Below are positions 1-11,476 of a stretch of DNA of 62,000 bases, one piece after another. The stretch is from Cristatella mucedo (taxonomy: Eukaryota; Bryozoa; Phylactolaemata; Cristatellidae), in the NCBI GenBank assembly GCA_009760855.2, contig WPIO01000025.1, forward strand, positions 1-62,000, read 5' to 3'. The notes under the pieces were generated by a model that searched no databases, had not been told where the DNA came from, and was given only the letters and a program-made list of their open reading frames with translations. Numbering within the stretch: the stretch's first letter is position 1; every line of letters starts with the position of its first letter. Made by a program: the position numbers and the translations under genes.

Positions 1-1180
1 GATAGGCTGAAGCCAAAAGAATGAAGTGACCTGAAAGTGAGCAACAAAACCTTGAAGTGGATCCGTTGCTTGACTGAGAGCCAATGCAGGTAGGCGAGAA
101 GAGGTGTGATGTGGCAAACTGCGACACTCACGACAGACAAGCCTAGATGCTGAGTTTTGCACCCAGCTGCAATAGCCTGATTGCACATACCGGTAGGCCA
201 GTAAGCAGTGAGTTGCAAAAGTCGTCGGGATGTCAAAAATGCATGGACCAACTTAGATGTGGTATCCTTTATCTAAACAAGGCCAAATTTTAACAATGTT
301 ATGTAGCTGAAAGTAGGCTGACTTGATTGTGGAGCTGATGTGGTCGTCAAACGAGAGGTCACTTTGGAACATGACACCTAGACTTCATCCTGATTCAACA
401 GCAGATATGCTGGCAGAGCCAATTTCGTGACTCAGCCTTTCCAATTTCTTAATCACACTTAGTATGCCCATAACTAATAAGTTAGTTTTATCATCGCTTG
501 GTTTTAGAAAAATTTTCTGCCATCCATGTGTGGATTTCGTAAATACATTCAGCAAGTGAGCTTAGAGTTCGAGGTGCTCGAAGGCTGGGAGGGATCAAAG
601 CAAAGGTACAACTCAGTGTCATCCGCATAGAAGTGAAAGCCCTAGATTGTGCTTGGCAATCACATCAGCAAGAGGGAGAGTATAAAACCGTGAAAAAACC
701 GGACCTAGCATGGAAAGCTGAGGTACCCCATATTTCAGAGGGTACCTTGGATGATCTTTGTTCATTCACGTTATACTCTGAGTCTCCCACTGAGATAGGA
801 CATGAACCATTGCAGAGCAGTGCGAGTGATGCCCCAGGCGAGATGAGAGGCGCTCTAGAAGAACTTTGTGATCGATAGTATCAAAAGCTGCCGAAAGATC
901 GAGCAAAACAAGCAGAGACACTCTACTCATGTCTGGCTTCCTAAGTAGGTCGTTGTACACCCGAAGCAATGCTGATTCTGTGGAACGATTAGTCTCTAAA
1001 GCGCAGACCTGGAACTTACTAGCAAGGTTTGAGGTTTTCAACCAATAGAGTTCACCTGGTCTTTTGTGGCCCCAAACCCTTCCAGTGTCTTTGATAAGAA
1101 CGTAGAAGGGAGACTGGCGATAGTTGCTCAACTTTCTTCGTCTAGTTTCGCTTTCGTGAGAGTGGTCCGGACTCACCCGC
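1..1180 (-). mobile_element. Family A non-LTR retrotransposon (CR1/L2-like), RT region
   Basis: This is a 3' part of a LINE on the minus strand, cut by the window edge. On the minus strand it encodes the reverse-transcriptase segment LLDLSAAFDTIDHKVLLERL (about 880-960) and then the catalytic box FYADDTEL (about 610-650). The frame is broken in several places. The 1-460 part matches the other family A copies at 4575-5425 and 5430-6590. The AFDTIDH and YADD motifs are typical of CR1/L2/Rex-type LINEs. The element is inactive. Confidence 0.85.
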
Positions 1181-2900
1181 TTTTTTGAAAAGGTTCTGGG
1201 AGCATGACTGAGGCTAGTGACATATAATGATGTTAGTTATGCCAAAAATTCACAGCAGATCAATGCAATGTAGGAGTCAGGGCATTGGGAATAGGGTCCA
1301 AAGGACTTATTGTCTTCTTTGACTTGGGATATGACACTTCAGGACGAGATCACTAATGACCTGCTTAAATGTAGACATTAAGGGTGCTGCCAGGAATCGG
1401 GGAACAGAATTCTAGGAGATTTTGTCATCGTAAGGATGGATTGCTTAACTTGTCTATCTTCTGAACCAAAGAATATGGTCCGCATTATTTTGCACTAGGG
1501 TTGTTGAATTGCAGAATGGCACACGCAAATGTACATCGCTTAAGATTTTCGTATTATTGCTTTTGTTGCTAATACTAATGCTTTGCATTACCATGCTTTC
1601 ATGCTTCAACTGGCTCTATACGAGAGAGACCCGCACATGGCCTAATAAGCTGGTTTTCCAGGATCACCGAGGAACAGAATCGTGCAGACGCAGTTTTGAC
1701 GGCTATTATAGCAGACTACTGATAGTCAGCAGTCAGTCTCTGGTCTGCTTTCTTTTCTCAGCGAGCTTCGCAATCTCCCATGAAGCGTCTGCAAGCGAAT
1801 GCCTTGTATTGCAAGTATTGCAGACGAATCAAAAGACATAATAATGGCAACTATAGCACTTGCATGCCATGAAGAAGAATGCTAGGAAAGGGCTCCGGAG
1901 ACTGTGCAGTGGTTTCACAGGGTGACGATGTTGTTAGGGAAAGTCTCAGCAACTGCTTTTGCATGCACGGAAAGCAGTGAAAATATTAGAATACTCCACT
2001 AACAGCAGCAGCAGCCCAAAGGAAGGTTTCCCCGAGGCAAGGAAAAGAAACTACCCAAGTAGCCAACTAGTGTACAAGCCACAGCCGGACGTTTTGCATC
2101 CACGCATGCCAGGGGCCCGAGAGAACGCTCGATGTTGCATAACCTCACGAATCTAAGGCTGTGGGGCAATGTGGTCGCAATTATCGAGCTAGGTCGAGGG
2201 GGTTTGAGTCCTGCGACAGGTAATTCTTCGGGTTCTGTTATACTGTGAATCTTTTCTGATCTGGGGCATGCATAATTTCAGTGCACACCTGGTATTAATA
2301 CACATCATTCAATACAATCGCTAAAATCCTTGAAAATTCAACGTGTGCATCCCGGTCACGCTTATTTCTGTCGAGATGTGCCATTCAAAACCATTTATTC
2401 AAAAAACTACATGTTCTGGCACCGTGAAGCACTGGGGCGTCCAGCTCCTCCGGGAACCGGTTCGCTGTCATGGACACCCAGGTTCCCCTTTGTCTTTGAT
2501 CCGGTCGAGCTCGTATGTGTATGCTCGTATGTGCCTCATCTGGCCCGTCCTCTTCATCAACCTGCCCGTCATGGCGTCGTGGCGTCATCTGTTTGCTGAG
2601 GCTCGACAGCCACTTAGTGACGTGGTGTCGGCTCGTGGATTGATGCTCAGGCTCGAGGCTCGAGCTGCCCAAGCCGTTGAAGGCAACGGTTGTCCCAATC
2701 TTGATGTATTGGTCATGAAAGCGATGCCAGATTGCGTCCTTTTTCGGACCCGTGACGTACAGCACCAGCGAGTACAGCATGGTGAACCCGGCAGATTGCA
2801 AACTCTATGGATGTGTGTGGGTAGCCAGGCACTGGTCAATCAGCCCACTCACGACTGGATCCAATAGCTTAGGAGTTTAATTTATTGGAAAAAAATGTAT
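1181..2900. other. No recognisable gene; possible SINE head near 2156-2235
   Basis: Apart from short open frames with no recognisable motif I see no gene here. At about 2156-2235 there is a tRNA-like stretch (gtggtcgcaatt, then gggtttgagtcctgcgacag) resembling the SINE heads elsewhere in the window, but it is too diverged to be sure. Confidence 0.4.
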
Positions 2901-2917
2901 AATATATATTTATATTC

Positions 2918-3180
<263 letters not shown>

Positions 3181-3189
3181 TGCATTTTT

Positions 3190-3265
3190 GCAGCGCAGAG
3201 GGAGACCTTAATCTCTATTTAGGGGCTTCAAATATGCCACGGAGCTCGAGACCACGACCAAATAT
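3190..3265 (-). mobile_element. SINE fragment with LINE-like 3' tail
   Basis: Read on the minus strand, this has a tRNA-like B-box remnant (ggtcgtggtctcgagctccg) followed by a tail with atagagattaag. The same arrangement occurs at 13215-13335 and 20812-20935. It is short and diverged. Confidence 0.5.
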
Positions 3266-3267
3266 GG

Positions 3268-4560
3268 GGCACCACAGGGCTCCGTGCTAGTTCCGGTTCT
3301 TTGTATGGTTTATCCTCCTCCTCTTGCCGATGTTATCACCAAGCACACTCCAAGCTTTCAGTTCTAGGCATATGACACACAGTTGCACCTTTGCTTCGAT
3401 GCCTCCCACACATCCAGCACGTATAGTTCTCTCAACCTCCTCGCTGCATGTATTGCTGACATTCACGTATAAATGGCTGCAGAATTTTTTGTATTGGATG
3501 AGAAAAAACCAACTTACTTATAATGGGCCAACCAAGTGTGACTCAAAAATCAAGAAGCTTAAAGCTCAAAAGCGGCTCTAACAGCATGTCGGCTTTTGCA
3601 TCTTCACGTCGTCTAGGCATCCTGTTTCGAAGTGACCGCAGTGACCTTCCATGAGACGACCACATCGGCTCCACAGTCAAGACTGCCTACTTTCAGCTGC
3701 TTAACATTACTAAAATTCGGGCTTGCTTAAACAGGGATACTGCATCCAAATTGGTCCATGCATTTGTGATCCCATCTCGAATATTGTAACTGACTGCTTG
3801 CTGGTCAACTGGCTTGCACAATCAGGTGCTTACAGTTTGTGCAAAATCGTCAGCTAGGCTTTCTGTCATGGGCGTCGCAGTTGCCACATTTCACCACTTT
3901 TTGCCGACCTGCACTGGCTTTCAATCAAGCAGGTTCCCACTTCAGTTTGGTCGCTCACTTTAAGATGAAGTTCCTAGAAATAAATTAAGTTCTCTGAGGG
4001 TGCTTCACAAATGTAGAACAATTATTATTGTTGTTTTTAGGCCCTCTAATTCTCGGGATACGTCCTACCTATCTCCCAGTACGCTACGCGTCTTAAGGCC
4101 TCTTTTTCTGACTCAAATAGTTCAGCTATACCTCGTACGAACCTTAAATTCTATTAAGACCGTGCCTTCAGTCTATACGCTCCAAACGCCAGAAACTCAA
4201 TTCTAACTGACTTCGAAGCATCTCCGACATTCCCTAACTTGAAAACATTTAAAGGCAAAGCTAAAACCTACATGTATATTACAGCATTTGGCTGTTCCTT
4301 GTGACTCGTCCTTTGTGTGCTTGTGCATGCTGACACTGCACGTTACCATTAACTACATTTTACATGTTGACACTGTGCAATGTGCATATGTCTAACCGTG
4401 TTGTGCTTGATGAGATTTTCTGTTACCACTAAGCATTTGATCATATTCTTTACCTCCTGCGTAAATTGCCTAGAAAGAGATTAAATTCGCTAAGGGTGCT
4501 ATACAAATGCATTGTTGTTTTTTTATTATTTTTAAGTTCTTGTATTTGCATTAAGATAAG
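3268..4560 (+). mobile_element. Family A LINE, 5'-truncated
   Basis: The copy begins in the RT with GAPQGSVL-like sequence, continues through a degraded YADD box (ttctaggcatatgacacaca) and the LDFCNSLLAG-like region, and ends in the family tail (gcctagaaagagattaaatt ... gggtgc) with a T/A-rich end. Many stops and frameshifts make it a dead copy. Confidence 0.85.
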
Positions 4561-4574
4561 CCTTCGGTAGTTAT

Positions 4575-5425
4575 CTTAGTGATAATAGGAATAATAATGC
4601 ACTTGCTAAAGCGCCCTCAGAGGACTCAATCTCTTTCTAGGCGCTTTAAATTTGCTGCAAAATGAAATGCAATTGAATGGTAAGTAAAATCATGCTTGAA
4701 AAACAAACAAAATTAATAATGTTGTTTGGGGTGACATGCACAGGGTCAGCATGCACAGTGTCAGCACGCATAAGCTCATGAAGGACGAATCACAGGGACC
4801 CACTAAATGCTGTCCTAAATATGTGTCTTTATAAGTTCTTTTTAAATGTGGTGAAGTCGGGGGACGTACTGACGCAAGTCGGGAATGAGTTCCAGGCTTT
4901 GGGAGCATACGAACTAAATGCACAGTCTCGAAAGAATTTGAGGTTTGTACGAGGTATTAGTAAACTTTTGGATTCCGAAAAGCAGGTGGTACGATGCTTG
5001 GCCTGGTGGGGGAGTAGATCGGAGAGATAGGCTGGAGCCAAAGAATGAAGTGACCTAAAAGTGAGCGACAAAACGTTGAAGTCGATCGGTCGCTTGACTG
5101 GTAGCTAGTGCAGGTCGGCGAGAAGTGGTGTGATGTGGCAACTGCGACGCTCACGACAGACAAGCCTAGCTGCAGAGTTTTGCACCAGCTGCAATCGCCT
5201 GATCGCACATGCCGGTAGGCCAGCAAGCAGTGAGTTACAGATGGCAATATGGGATGTCAAGAATGCATGGACCAACTTAGACGTGGTATCCTTATCTCAA
5301 CAAGCCCGAATTTTCGCAATGTTATGAAGCTGAAAGTAGGCAGATTTGACTGTGGAGCTGATGTGGTCATCTAACGAGAGGTCACTTTGGAACATGATAC
5401 CTAGATTTCGAGCTGATTCAACATC
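4575..5425 (-). mobile_element. Family A LINE, 5'-truncated, minus strand
   Basis: The 3' tail starts at about 4590 (gcgccctcagaggactcaat). Minus-strand frames preserve SLHSLAPAYLSDLLPHQAKH and YAPKAWNSFP-type C-terminal LINE motifs at 4829-5071, and the LLAYR...RLQ-like region at 4957-5247. It lies head-to-head with the next copy, so the two form an inverted pair meeting near 5425. Confidence 0.88.
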
Positions 5426-5429
5426 TTCA

Positions 5430-6592
5430 TGAACATTATTCTGCACAGTTCGCTTTTGGTGAGAACCGTCTTCGTTCCAGTTCTTTTTACGGTTTATATT
5501 CTTCCTCTTGCCGATGTGATTGCCAAGTACAATCTAGGCTTTCAGTTCATGCCGACGACACTCACTTAAACCTTTCTATCAATATGTATTGGTGACATCC
5601 TCACAAGGATGGCAGACATTGTATAAAATTGAATTATAATAAAAACAACTTACTAGTTATGGGCATACCAATTAAGATTCAAAACTTGGAAAGGCTAAAG
5701 CTCAAATTGGCTCTGTCAGCCTAGTTTAGGTTGAATCTGCACATAATCTAGGCGTCATATTCTAAAGTGACCTGTCGCTAGACGACCGCAAAAGCTGCAC
5801 AATCAAGTCAGCCTACTTTCAGCTGCATAACATTGCTAAAATTCGGGCGTCTTCAGACGGGGATGCCACATCTAAGTTGGTCCATAAAATTGTGATATAG
5901 CGTCTTGACTTCTGTAACTCACTGCTTGCTGGTCTACCAGCCTGTGCAGTCAAATGCTTGGAGCTGGTGCAAAACTCGGCAGCTAGGCTTGTCTGTCGTG
6001 AGCATCGTAGTTTCCACATCACACCACTTCTCGCCGACCTGCACTCGCTACCAGTCAAGCAGCGCATCGACTTCAAGGTTTCTGTGCTCACTTTAAGGTC
6101 CGTTCATTCTTTGGCTCCAGCCTACCTATCAGATCTACTCCCCTACCAGGAAAGGAAAATAACACATGCTTTTCGGAAAGTAACTGTTTACCTCGTACAA
6201 ACCTAAAATCCTTTGGAGACTGTACATTTAGTTCGTATGTTCCCAAAGCGTAGAACTCACTCCCGACTTGCGTCACGACATCCCTGACTTAACCACATTT
6301 ATACAGAAATTAAAAAACGCACCTATTCAGGACAGCATTTAGTGGGACCCGTGATTCGTCCTTTATGCGCTTATGTGTGCTGACATTGTGCATGCTGCCG
6401 CTAACCACACTTGCACGCTGACCCTGTGCATGTCACCCCTAACCATGTTATTCATGTTGTTTATCAAGCATGATAGTACTCACCATTCAATCGCGTTTTC
6501 CTTCGCAGCAAATGTAAAGCGCCTAGAAAGAGATCGAGTTATCTGAGGGCGCTTTATCGAGTGCATTACTATCATTATTATTATCAATCAGC
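5430..6592 (+). mobile_element. Family A LINE, 5'-truncated, plus strand
   Basis: This copy starts in the RT (ttccagttctttttacggtt; degraded ADD box near 5545) and runs through the motifs LVQNSAARLVCREHRS and SVHSLAPAYLSDLLPYQ (5958-6206). It ends in the tail gcgcctagaaagagatcgag followed by (ATT)n. It is the inverted partner of 4575-5425. Confidence 0.88.
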
Positions 6593-7125
6593 TCTCTAGC
6601 GGTACCGCACACGCATAGTCAGTGATAAAAATGGTTGATACTGCCGAAATGCATCAGGCAGGACCTTGACGCTGCTCCTGTACATAACCACCGCCAGCCA
6701 AGCTCGGCGGTAGCAACAGAGCTGCAAACCGGAAGGGTTGCGACGCAACTGAACAATGTTAACCGTTTTAAAGATGGAGCTTAGGCTAGAGCTAAAGACC
6801 AATGGGAAGTCGTGATAAAACCTGCAAGCAAATCCGGGGTGTGCTTTAGAAACGCGGTCTTGCCGAGATGAGGAGGGATGCAGTTTATACGGTGCATAAT
6901 TAATCTGGCCAAAACTGGGCTTGTAGCATCGAATGCAGCTGAAGTATAGATGTCCAGGATTTACCTCGTGTTTTTGGGCGGGTAATTTTACGGTAGGCTT
7001 TTTCTTTCACGCCAGTTCTTATGATAAATATGCTCCGCAGGACGGTGTGGCTTGCGATGGGATATATTTATGGATGGACAAACGCACTCGGTTTACAAGA
7101 AATTGCTGCTACACTCTATGTCAAT
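6593..7125. other. Unassigned repeat-rich sequence
   Basis: I see no recognisable gene. An open frame from 6933 merges into the C-terminal end of the family B LINE that follows. Confidence 0.4.
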
Positions 7126-7129
7126 GTTG

Positions 7130-7530
7130 CAATGCAGACATCACAGCTGTTCCATTCCTCCGCTTAAAGACCGTTGGCGACAGGAGCTCTAGCTCTGAAG
7201 ATCCCAGACTGTGGAACTCGCTTCCATAATTCTTACGCAACGACAGCTGCTCTTCTGCTGACGACTAGGGCTCATTCTTTTCAGCGGTCATGAGCTCCTA
7301 CTTCCATGCTACTCACTACCTCAACTGCTCTCCTGACTCTGCTGTGCTTCCCACTTTCTCTTTGTTGCGTGAGACGAAGTCTGTTGGCTACCAAATGCGT
7401 ACCGAAAGCCGCTTAGGCTGTGAGTGCGCTATAAACAACTCTCCTGTGTAACACCCACATAATCCACAACATCCACTGTCTCTATGAAATTGTGTAGTTA
7501 CAGACGGAGATACATACATACATACATACA
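7130..7530 (+). mobile_element. Family B LINE, 3' end
   Basis: This encodes the end of a LINE ORF2-type protein (TVGDRSSSSEDPRLWNSLP, with a stop directly after) and then the family B 3' region (ctgctctcctgactctgctg ... cgtaccgaaagccgcttagg). It ends in a short (ATAC)n run. The same 3' region recurs at 8220-8560, 9775-10810, 14740-15010 and 61015-61625. Confidence 0.8.
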
Positions 7531-7559
7531 TTCCAGACTACTCTTACGGGCTATCTATA

Positions 7560-7715
7560 TGCAGACTATCTTCATTTGCACGTACCTGCTTACACTATGC
7601 CGGCTCCGTGCGGATGTTACCACCAATCACTTCCTAGTGCTTTCTATACAGCATCTGTCAAGTGCTTAGAAAGAGATTCAGTTCTCTGTGGCGCTATACA
7701 AATGTACTATTATTA
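7560..7715 (+). mobile_element. Family A-type LINE/SINE tail fragment
   Basis: It contains the shared tail agtgcttagaaagagattca, gttctctgtggcgctataca and then an (ATT)n end. Confidence 0.65.
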
Positions 7716-8219
7716 TTATCGCTATATTTGAACCGGCCAGGTTGGAGGTATACAAAATACGGCACAGCTCGTGCGCCTAGCTCTCGCAGAATTCTCCGTA
7801 AGTCCGCTATGCGTTAATTCCATGCGCCAAGAAAGCCATGAGTATGAGAACCAGACACTATTGCATACATTGTTGCTCGTCCTCTTCATACGTACTGCGA
7901 CGAAATTAAAGGTGGAAGGACGTTGTCAAAACCGCCTACGATTTATCTGCTGCAGTCAACGAAGCTTCTCTTCCTGCTCCTCGTCCAATCGAAAAACTCT
8001 CACGTCTCCTATCGCTGAGCCTAGCAACAAGCTCAAAGGTCAGGTCAAAGGCTACTGTCGTGCAGGAGCTGATGAAGTATGATCGTGCAGGAGCTGGCTC
8101 CAGGTTGCATAGCTAAGGGGCGATGGTGGAAGGCTCCCCAAGCCCTCCAGTTTGTTGCTCAGCAGTTCAAACGAGATCGCTGATCTGCATTATTTTGGCT
8201 AGTATCTGGGCGTAGCTGG
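7716..8219. other. No recognisable gene
   Basis: One 103-codon open frame at 7771-8082 has no recognisable motif. I treat it as chance. Confidence 0.4.
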
Positions 8220-8560
8220 GAAATGTAATGTAAGGTACCTCCCTCTGCAACTCCACGAAGTTAAAAAGACTAAGTAGGTGTTATGCAGAAGAGTTTTCTG
8301 TAGCGCTCTCAAAGGCGGCTTTCAGTGCGGATGCAGCTGAACAGACTTCATCTCAATCAAAAGAAGAGAATTTAGAAACCATAGCTGTAGTCAAAAGTGA
8401 AGTTGAAGAAGTGAGTAGCATGGAAGTATCAGCTCACGGCGGCTGGAAATGGTATGCTGCAGTCGGCAGCATGAGAGCAGATGTCGTTGCGTAAGAAATG
8501 AGGAAATGAGTTACGCAGTCTATGGCTTGTTGAGCTTAGAAATGCTTCTGTCGCCAATGG
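8220..8560 (-). mobile_element. Family B LINE 3' fragment
   Basis: Diverged minus-strand copy of the family B 3' region (aactccacgaagttaaaaag; cagctgaacagacttcatct). It aligns with 9790-10010 and 61030-61210. Confidence 0.7.
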
Positions 8561-8842
8561 TCTCGCAGCGTGGGAATACATTAATTTGACGGAGCTTCTT
8601 AGGTCAAGGTCTGAACCTTCGCTTTGGCCCGACAGTCAATCGTAGCGGGCGTCATCGTAAGGCTGGCGATTGGCCACTACTTGGGGTTCTCGGCCTCAGC
8701 TTAAGGAACTCTTTCCTCCCTGCTCTGCAAGCTCCTTTTTCGCTGGTGGTAAGAATCGCATTTTTGAGGCTATCTTCGGAGGTAAAACAAAAAAGACGCT
8801 TACTGATTCATTCACCACCAAGAAATAATACTTTTTAATAAT

Positions 8843-8985
8843 AATAATCATATTAATACAATTGATAAAGCGCCCTCAGAGAAATCAAGCTCTTTCTAAG
8901 CACTTTACAATTGCTGCAAAGAAAACGCAATCGAATAGTGAGTGGTATCATGCTTGATAACCAGCGTTAATAACATGGTTTTTAT
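8843..8985 (-). mobile_element. Family A LINE 3' tail fragment
   Basis: Contains gcgccctcagagaaatcaag followed by ctctttctaagcactttaca, the reverse complement of the family A tail, next to an (AAT)n end. Confidence 0.8.
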
Positions 8986-9337
8986 TTATGGTATATTAAT
9001 ATTAATTTATTCATTTATTAGTACGAGGCCATAGCCCGGGTCTTTCCTGACCGCTGGCTACTGTTTGGCAGTGATGAGGCCCTTCGTAGTCGGTTCTCTG
9101 GGTGGCTGGTAGCTTGATAATAAATCCTGCCAGGCGGACCTCGGCATTTCATTTCTTTGCGTATCGGACGCCATTTCCGGCTCGGAAGCCGTGTGATCCC
9201 TGTTCCTGAAACGGGAGAGGCTCGAGTAACCCCGCGGCCCCGGTAGGGCAGCGCTCCTCTGGCTACGGTGCAGTGATTTGTGTAGATATTAAAAATATAA
9301 ATGATATATATATATATATATCTCACTTAGATATATC

Positions 9338-9515
9338 AGGGCCGCGATAGCCCAGGAGGCAAGGTGGTCGCCGTTCATGACCAAGGTCATAGGTTTTAAT
9401 CCTGCAGTGGCCGATCCTTTATTGCAGACTGCAAGCGGCGGTGAGAGCCGCTAAGGCTAAGCTTCTGCCACTGTACAAATGAGGCTCTTAAATCAGCTAA
9501 TATTTATTCATTTTA
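9338..9515 (+). mobile_element. tRNA-derived SINE
   Basis: The tRNA-like head starts gggccgcgatagcccaggag, with an A-box-like region and a B-box-like caaggtcataggttttaatc. The body carries agtggccgatcctttattg and ends in aatcagctaatatttattc. The same body occurs at 35115-35310, 41213-41409 and 50985-51145, and on the minus strand at 10316-10517. Confidence 0.8.
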
Positions 9516-9774
9516 GTCGTCAAATCATGCTGCAGAAATCTCATACAGTCATACAACTGCACTTGCACACGCAATATTATATTGAATATCTAGATTTGGA
9601 GCGTATGTAAACCCCTAGATGGTGCACGCTTTTTTCATTCGCTGATGGAGCCCTAACGGGGCAGAGGACGAACTTACTAAGCTACATTAAGACTTCCAAC
9701 TTGAGGTACAGCTTAAAGAATAATGGCTGCGAAAGAAAATTATGTATCACAATCGTCAGCTTTAAAAAAAAAAA

Positions 9775-10810
9775 TAGCTAATGTAATGTAATGTATCTTC
9801 ATCTGTAACTCCACAAAGTCATGGAGACCATGTGGGTGTTGCGCAGGAGAGTTTTGTATTGCGCAATCACAGCCTAAGTGGTTTTCGGTACGCATTCGGT
9901 AGCCAACAGACTTCGTCTCACGCAACAAAGAGAAAGTGGGAAGCATAGCAGAGTCAGGAGAGCAGTTGAGGTAGTGAGTAACATAGAAGTAGCAGCTCAA
10001 GACCGCTAAAAAGCATCCGCCATAGTCGGCATTAGGAGAGTAGTTGTCGTTGCGTATGAATTATGCGCGCTGCAGTGGCATAATAGCTTTCTTAGACAGC
10101 CCAGCCAAAAGGGAATTACAATAATCAAGCCGAGACAGAACTAAAGAGCTAGTTAAATTGTTTACAAGCCACTGTGGGAGACAGCTCCTAATCTTCAATA
10201 GGGATCAGATGTGATGGATAGCTGTAGAAGCAGTCTTCTGAATGAAGCTTTTGAAATTGAGGCAGCTGTCGGAAACGACACCTCGATTTCGAGCACGTGG
10301 TGATGGTCGCACAATAAAATAAAATAAAAATAAAAAAATAAAATGCTAGCTGATTTAACAGCCTCTTTTTGTATAGCTACAGAAGAGCCTTTACGGCTAT
10401 CACCACCGCTTGCAGTGGCGATAAAGGATCGCCCACTGCAGGATTCGAGCCCACGACCTAGGGGGCCGAGGTCGTGAAAAGCAACCGCCTTACCTAGTGA
10501 GCCATTACGGCTCACCAGCATCACCTATTAGAAGAGCAAAGCCTTTTAATCCAGCCACACGCTTAGGGTGCCCTATGAGCAGCAGTTTGGTTCTATCATC
10601 ACTTAATTTCAGGAAGTTTTCCGACATCGAGGATCGAATGTCGGCAAGGCAAGCATTCAGTTTCTCAATAGCTAGTAGGACACAGGCGGCTAGCGTTTTC
10701 CCGCCTCGATTTAGTGAAACAATTTGGCTGCTAACGTTTTTAGCAGCCATTCTGGTTGTCTAATATTTCTATGTAGGCTATACACCTCAAGAGCAGTACC
10801 GTTCTTTTTT
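9775..10810 (-). mobile_element. Family B LINE with a nested SINE
   Basis: Minus-strand family B copy with an (ATGTA)n tail at 9780. It encodes remnants of the LSRLDYCNSLLAGL-type RT C-terminus (about 10080-10200) and an ICFARPHLKLFS-like upstream segment. It is interrupted by a SINE at 10316-10517 and resumes at about 10518 (agcatcacctattagaagag). The copy at 61015-61625 is continuous across this point. Confidence 0.85.
10316..10517 (-). mobile_element. SINE inserted in family B LINE
   Basis: Read on the minus strand: tRNA-like head (taatggctcactaggtaagg; ggtcgtgggctcgaatcctg), body (gcagtgggcgatcctttatc) and an A/T-rich tail (aataaaataaaat). The empty site is visible at about 61540 (cacacaatagcatcacctat), which fixes the insertion borders. 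Confidence 0.88.
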
Positions 10811-11455
10811 CAAGGACAGTTTCCATGGCCGATTCAATGTTCCGATGCTCTGACCAGGATGCAAGGCGACTGCCGATCGCGGCACGAATCTCTGATCGCC
10901 AAGTTGCACTCCGTCGGCGGGACGCGCTCGCTAGGAGCCGGAGCAAGCCTGCGAGCGTGCTCTCTGGCATCACTCTTGGGTCAGCTGACGAAGAGCAGAA
11001 GCTTCAGCTTCGGCTCTTGACCGAGTGGCCAGTATCTGCGCGGACGCTGCGAATCGTGCGTCCAGCCAACGCGCATTCGGGGAGAAAGAATTTCGAGCGC
11101 ACGCAGCACGAGTCGGCAGCTCCGGGCAGCAGCAATGGCTACCCATGGCTAGCCCGAGAGGGTCCTCTGTCCTCTTCTGATTTCGTGGGCCGAGTTCCCT
11201 TCGCGATGGATAGCAAGTCCAGAGTATGCATTCACCGACGCGCGGCGGTGGCTGCTGCTTCATTAGCAGTATTCGAGAGACGGTCGCATAACGGCCACCG
11301 TGTCGATAAGTTCGACACATAAATTTGAGTTGGTTTAGCCTTCCGCGTTGTTTGCATGACGCAGCCTGCCGAACGACGTTTCCGAGCCTGTTTTACATGG
11401 CAATTTCGCGTCACTGTATCTCATTGCAGCGCTCATTCTCAGCTGTTACTTAGTG
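10811..11455. other. GC-rich region with an unassigned 165-codon open frame
   Basis: The + strand frame 10825-11322 (MADSMFRCSDQDARRLPIAA...) has no domain I recognise. High GC lowers stop frequency, so it may be chance. Opposite-strand frames of similar length argue against real coding. Confidence 0.25.
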
Positions 11456-11476
11456 TTTAGGTTAGGTTAGGTTAGT
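11456..11476 (+). repeat. Short TTAGG tandem run
   Basis: About four tandem copies of TTAGG (tttaggttaggttaggttag). TTAGG is the telomere unit of many arthropods. A run this short is only an interstitial hint. Confidence 0.7.

Noticed and set aside
5819-6276. Minus-strand frames opposite the LINE at 5430-6592
   Set aside because: They mirror the plus-strand LINE coding sequence.
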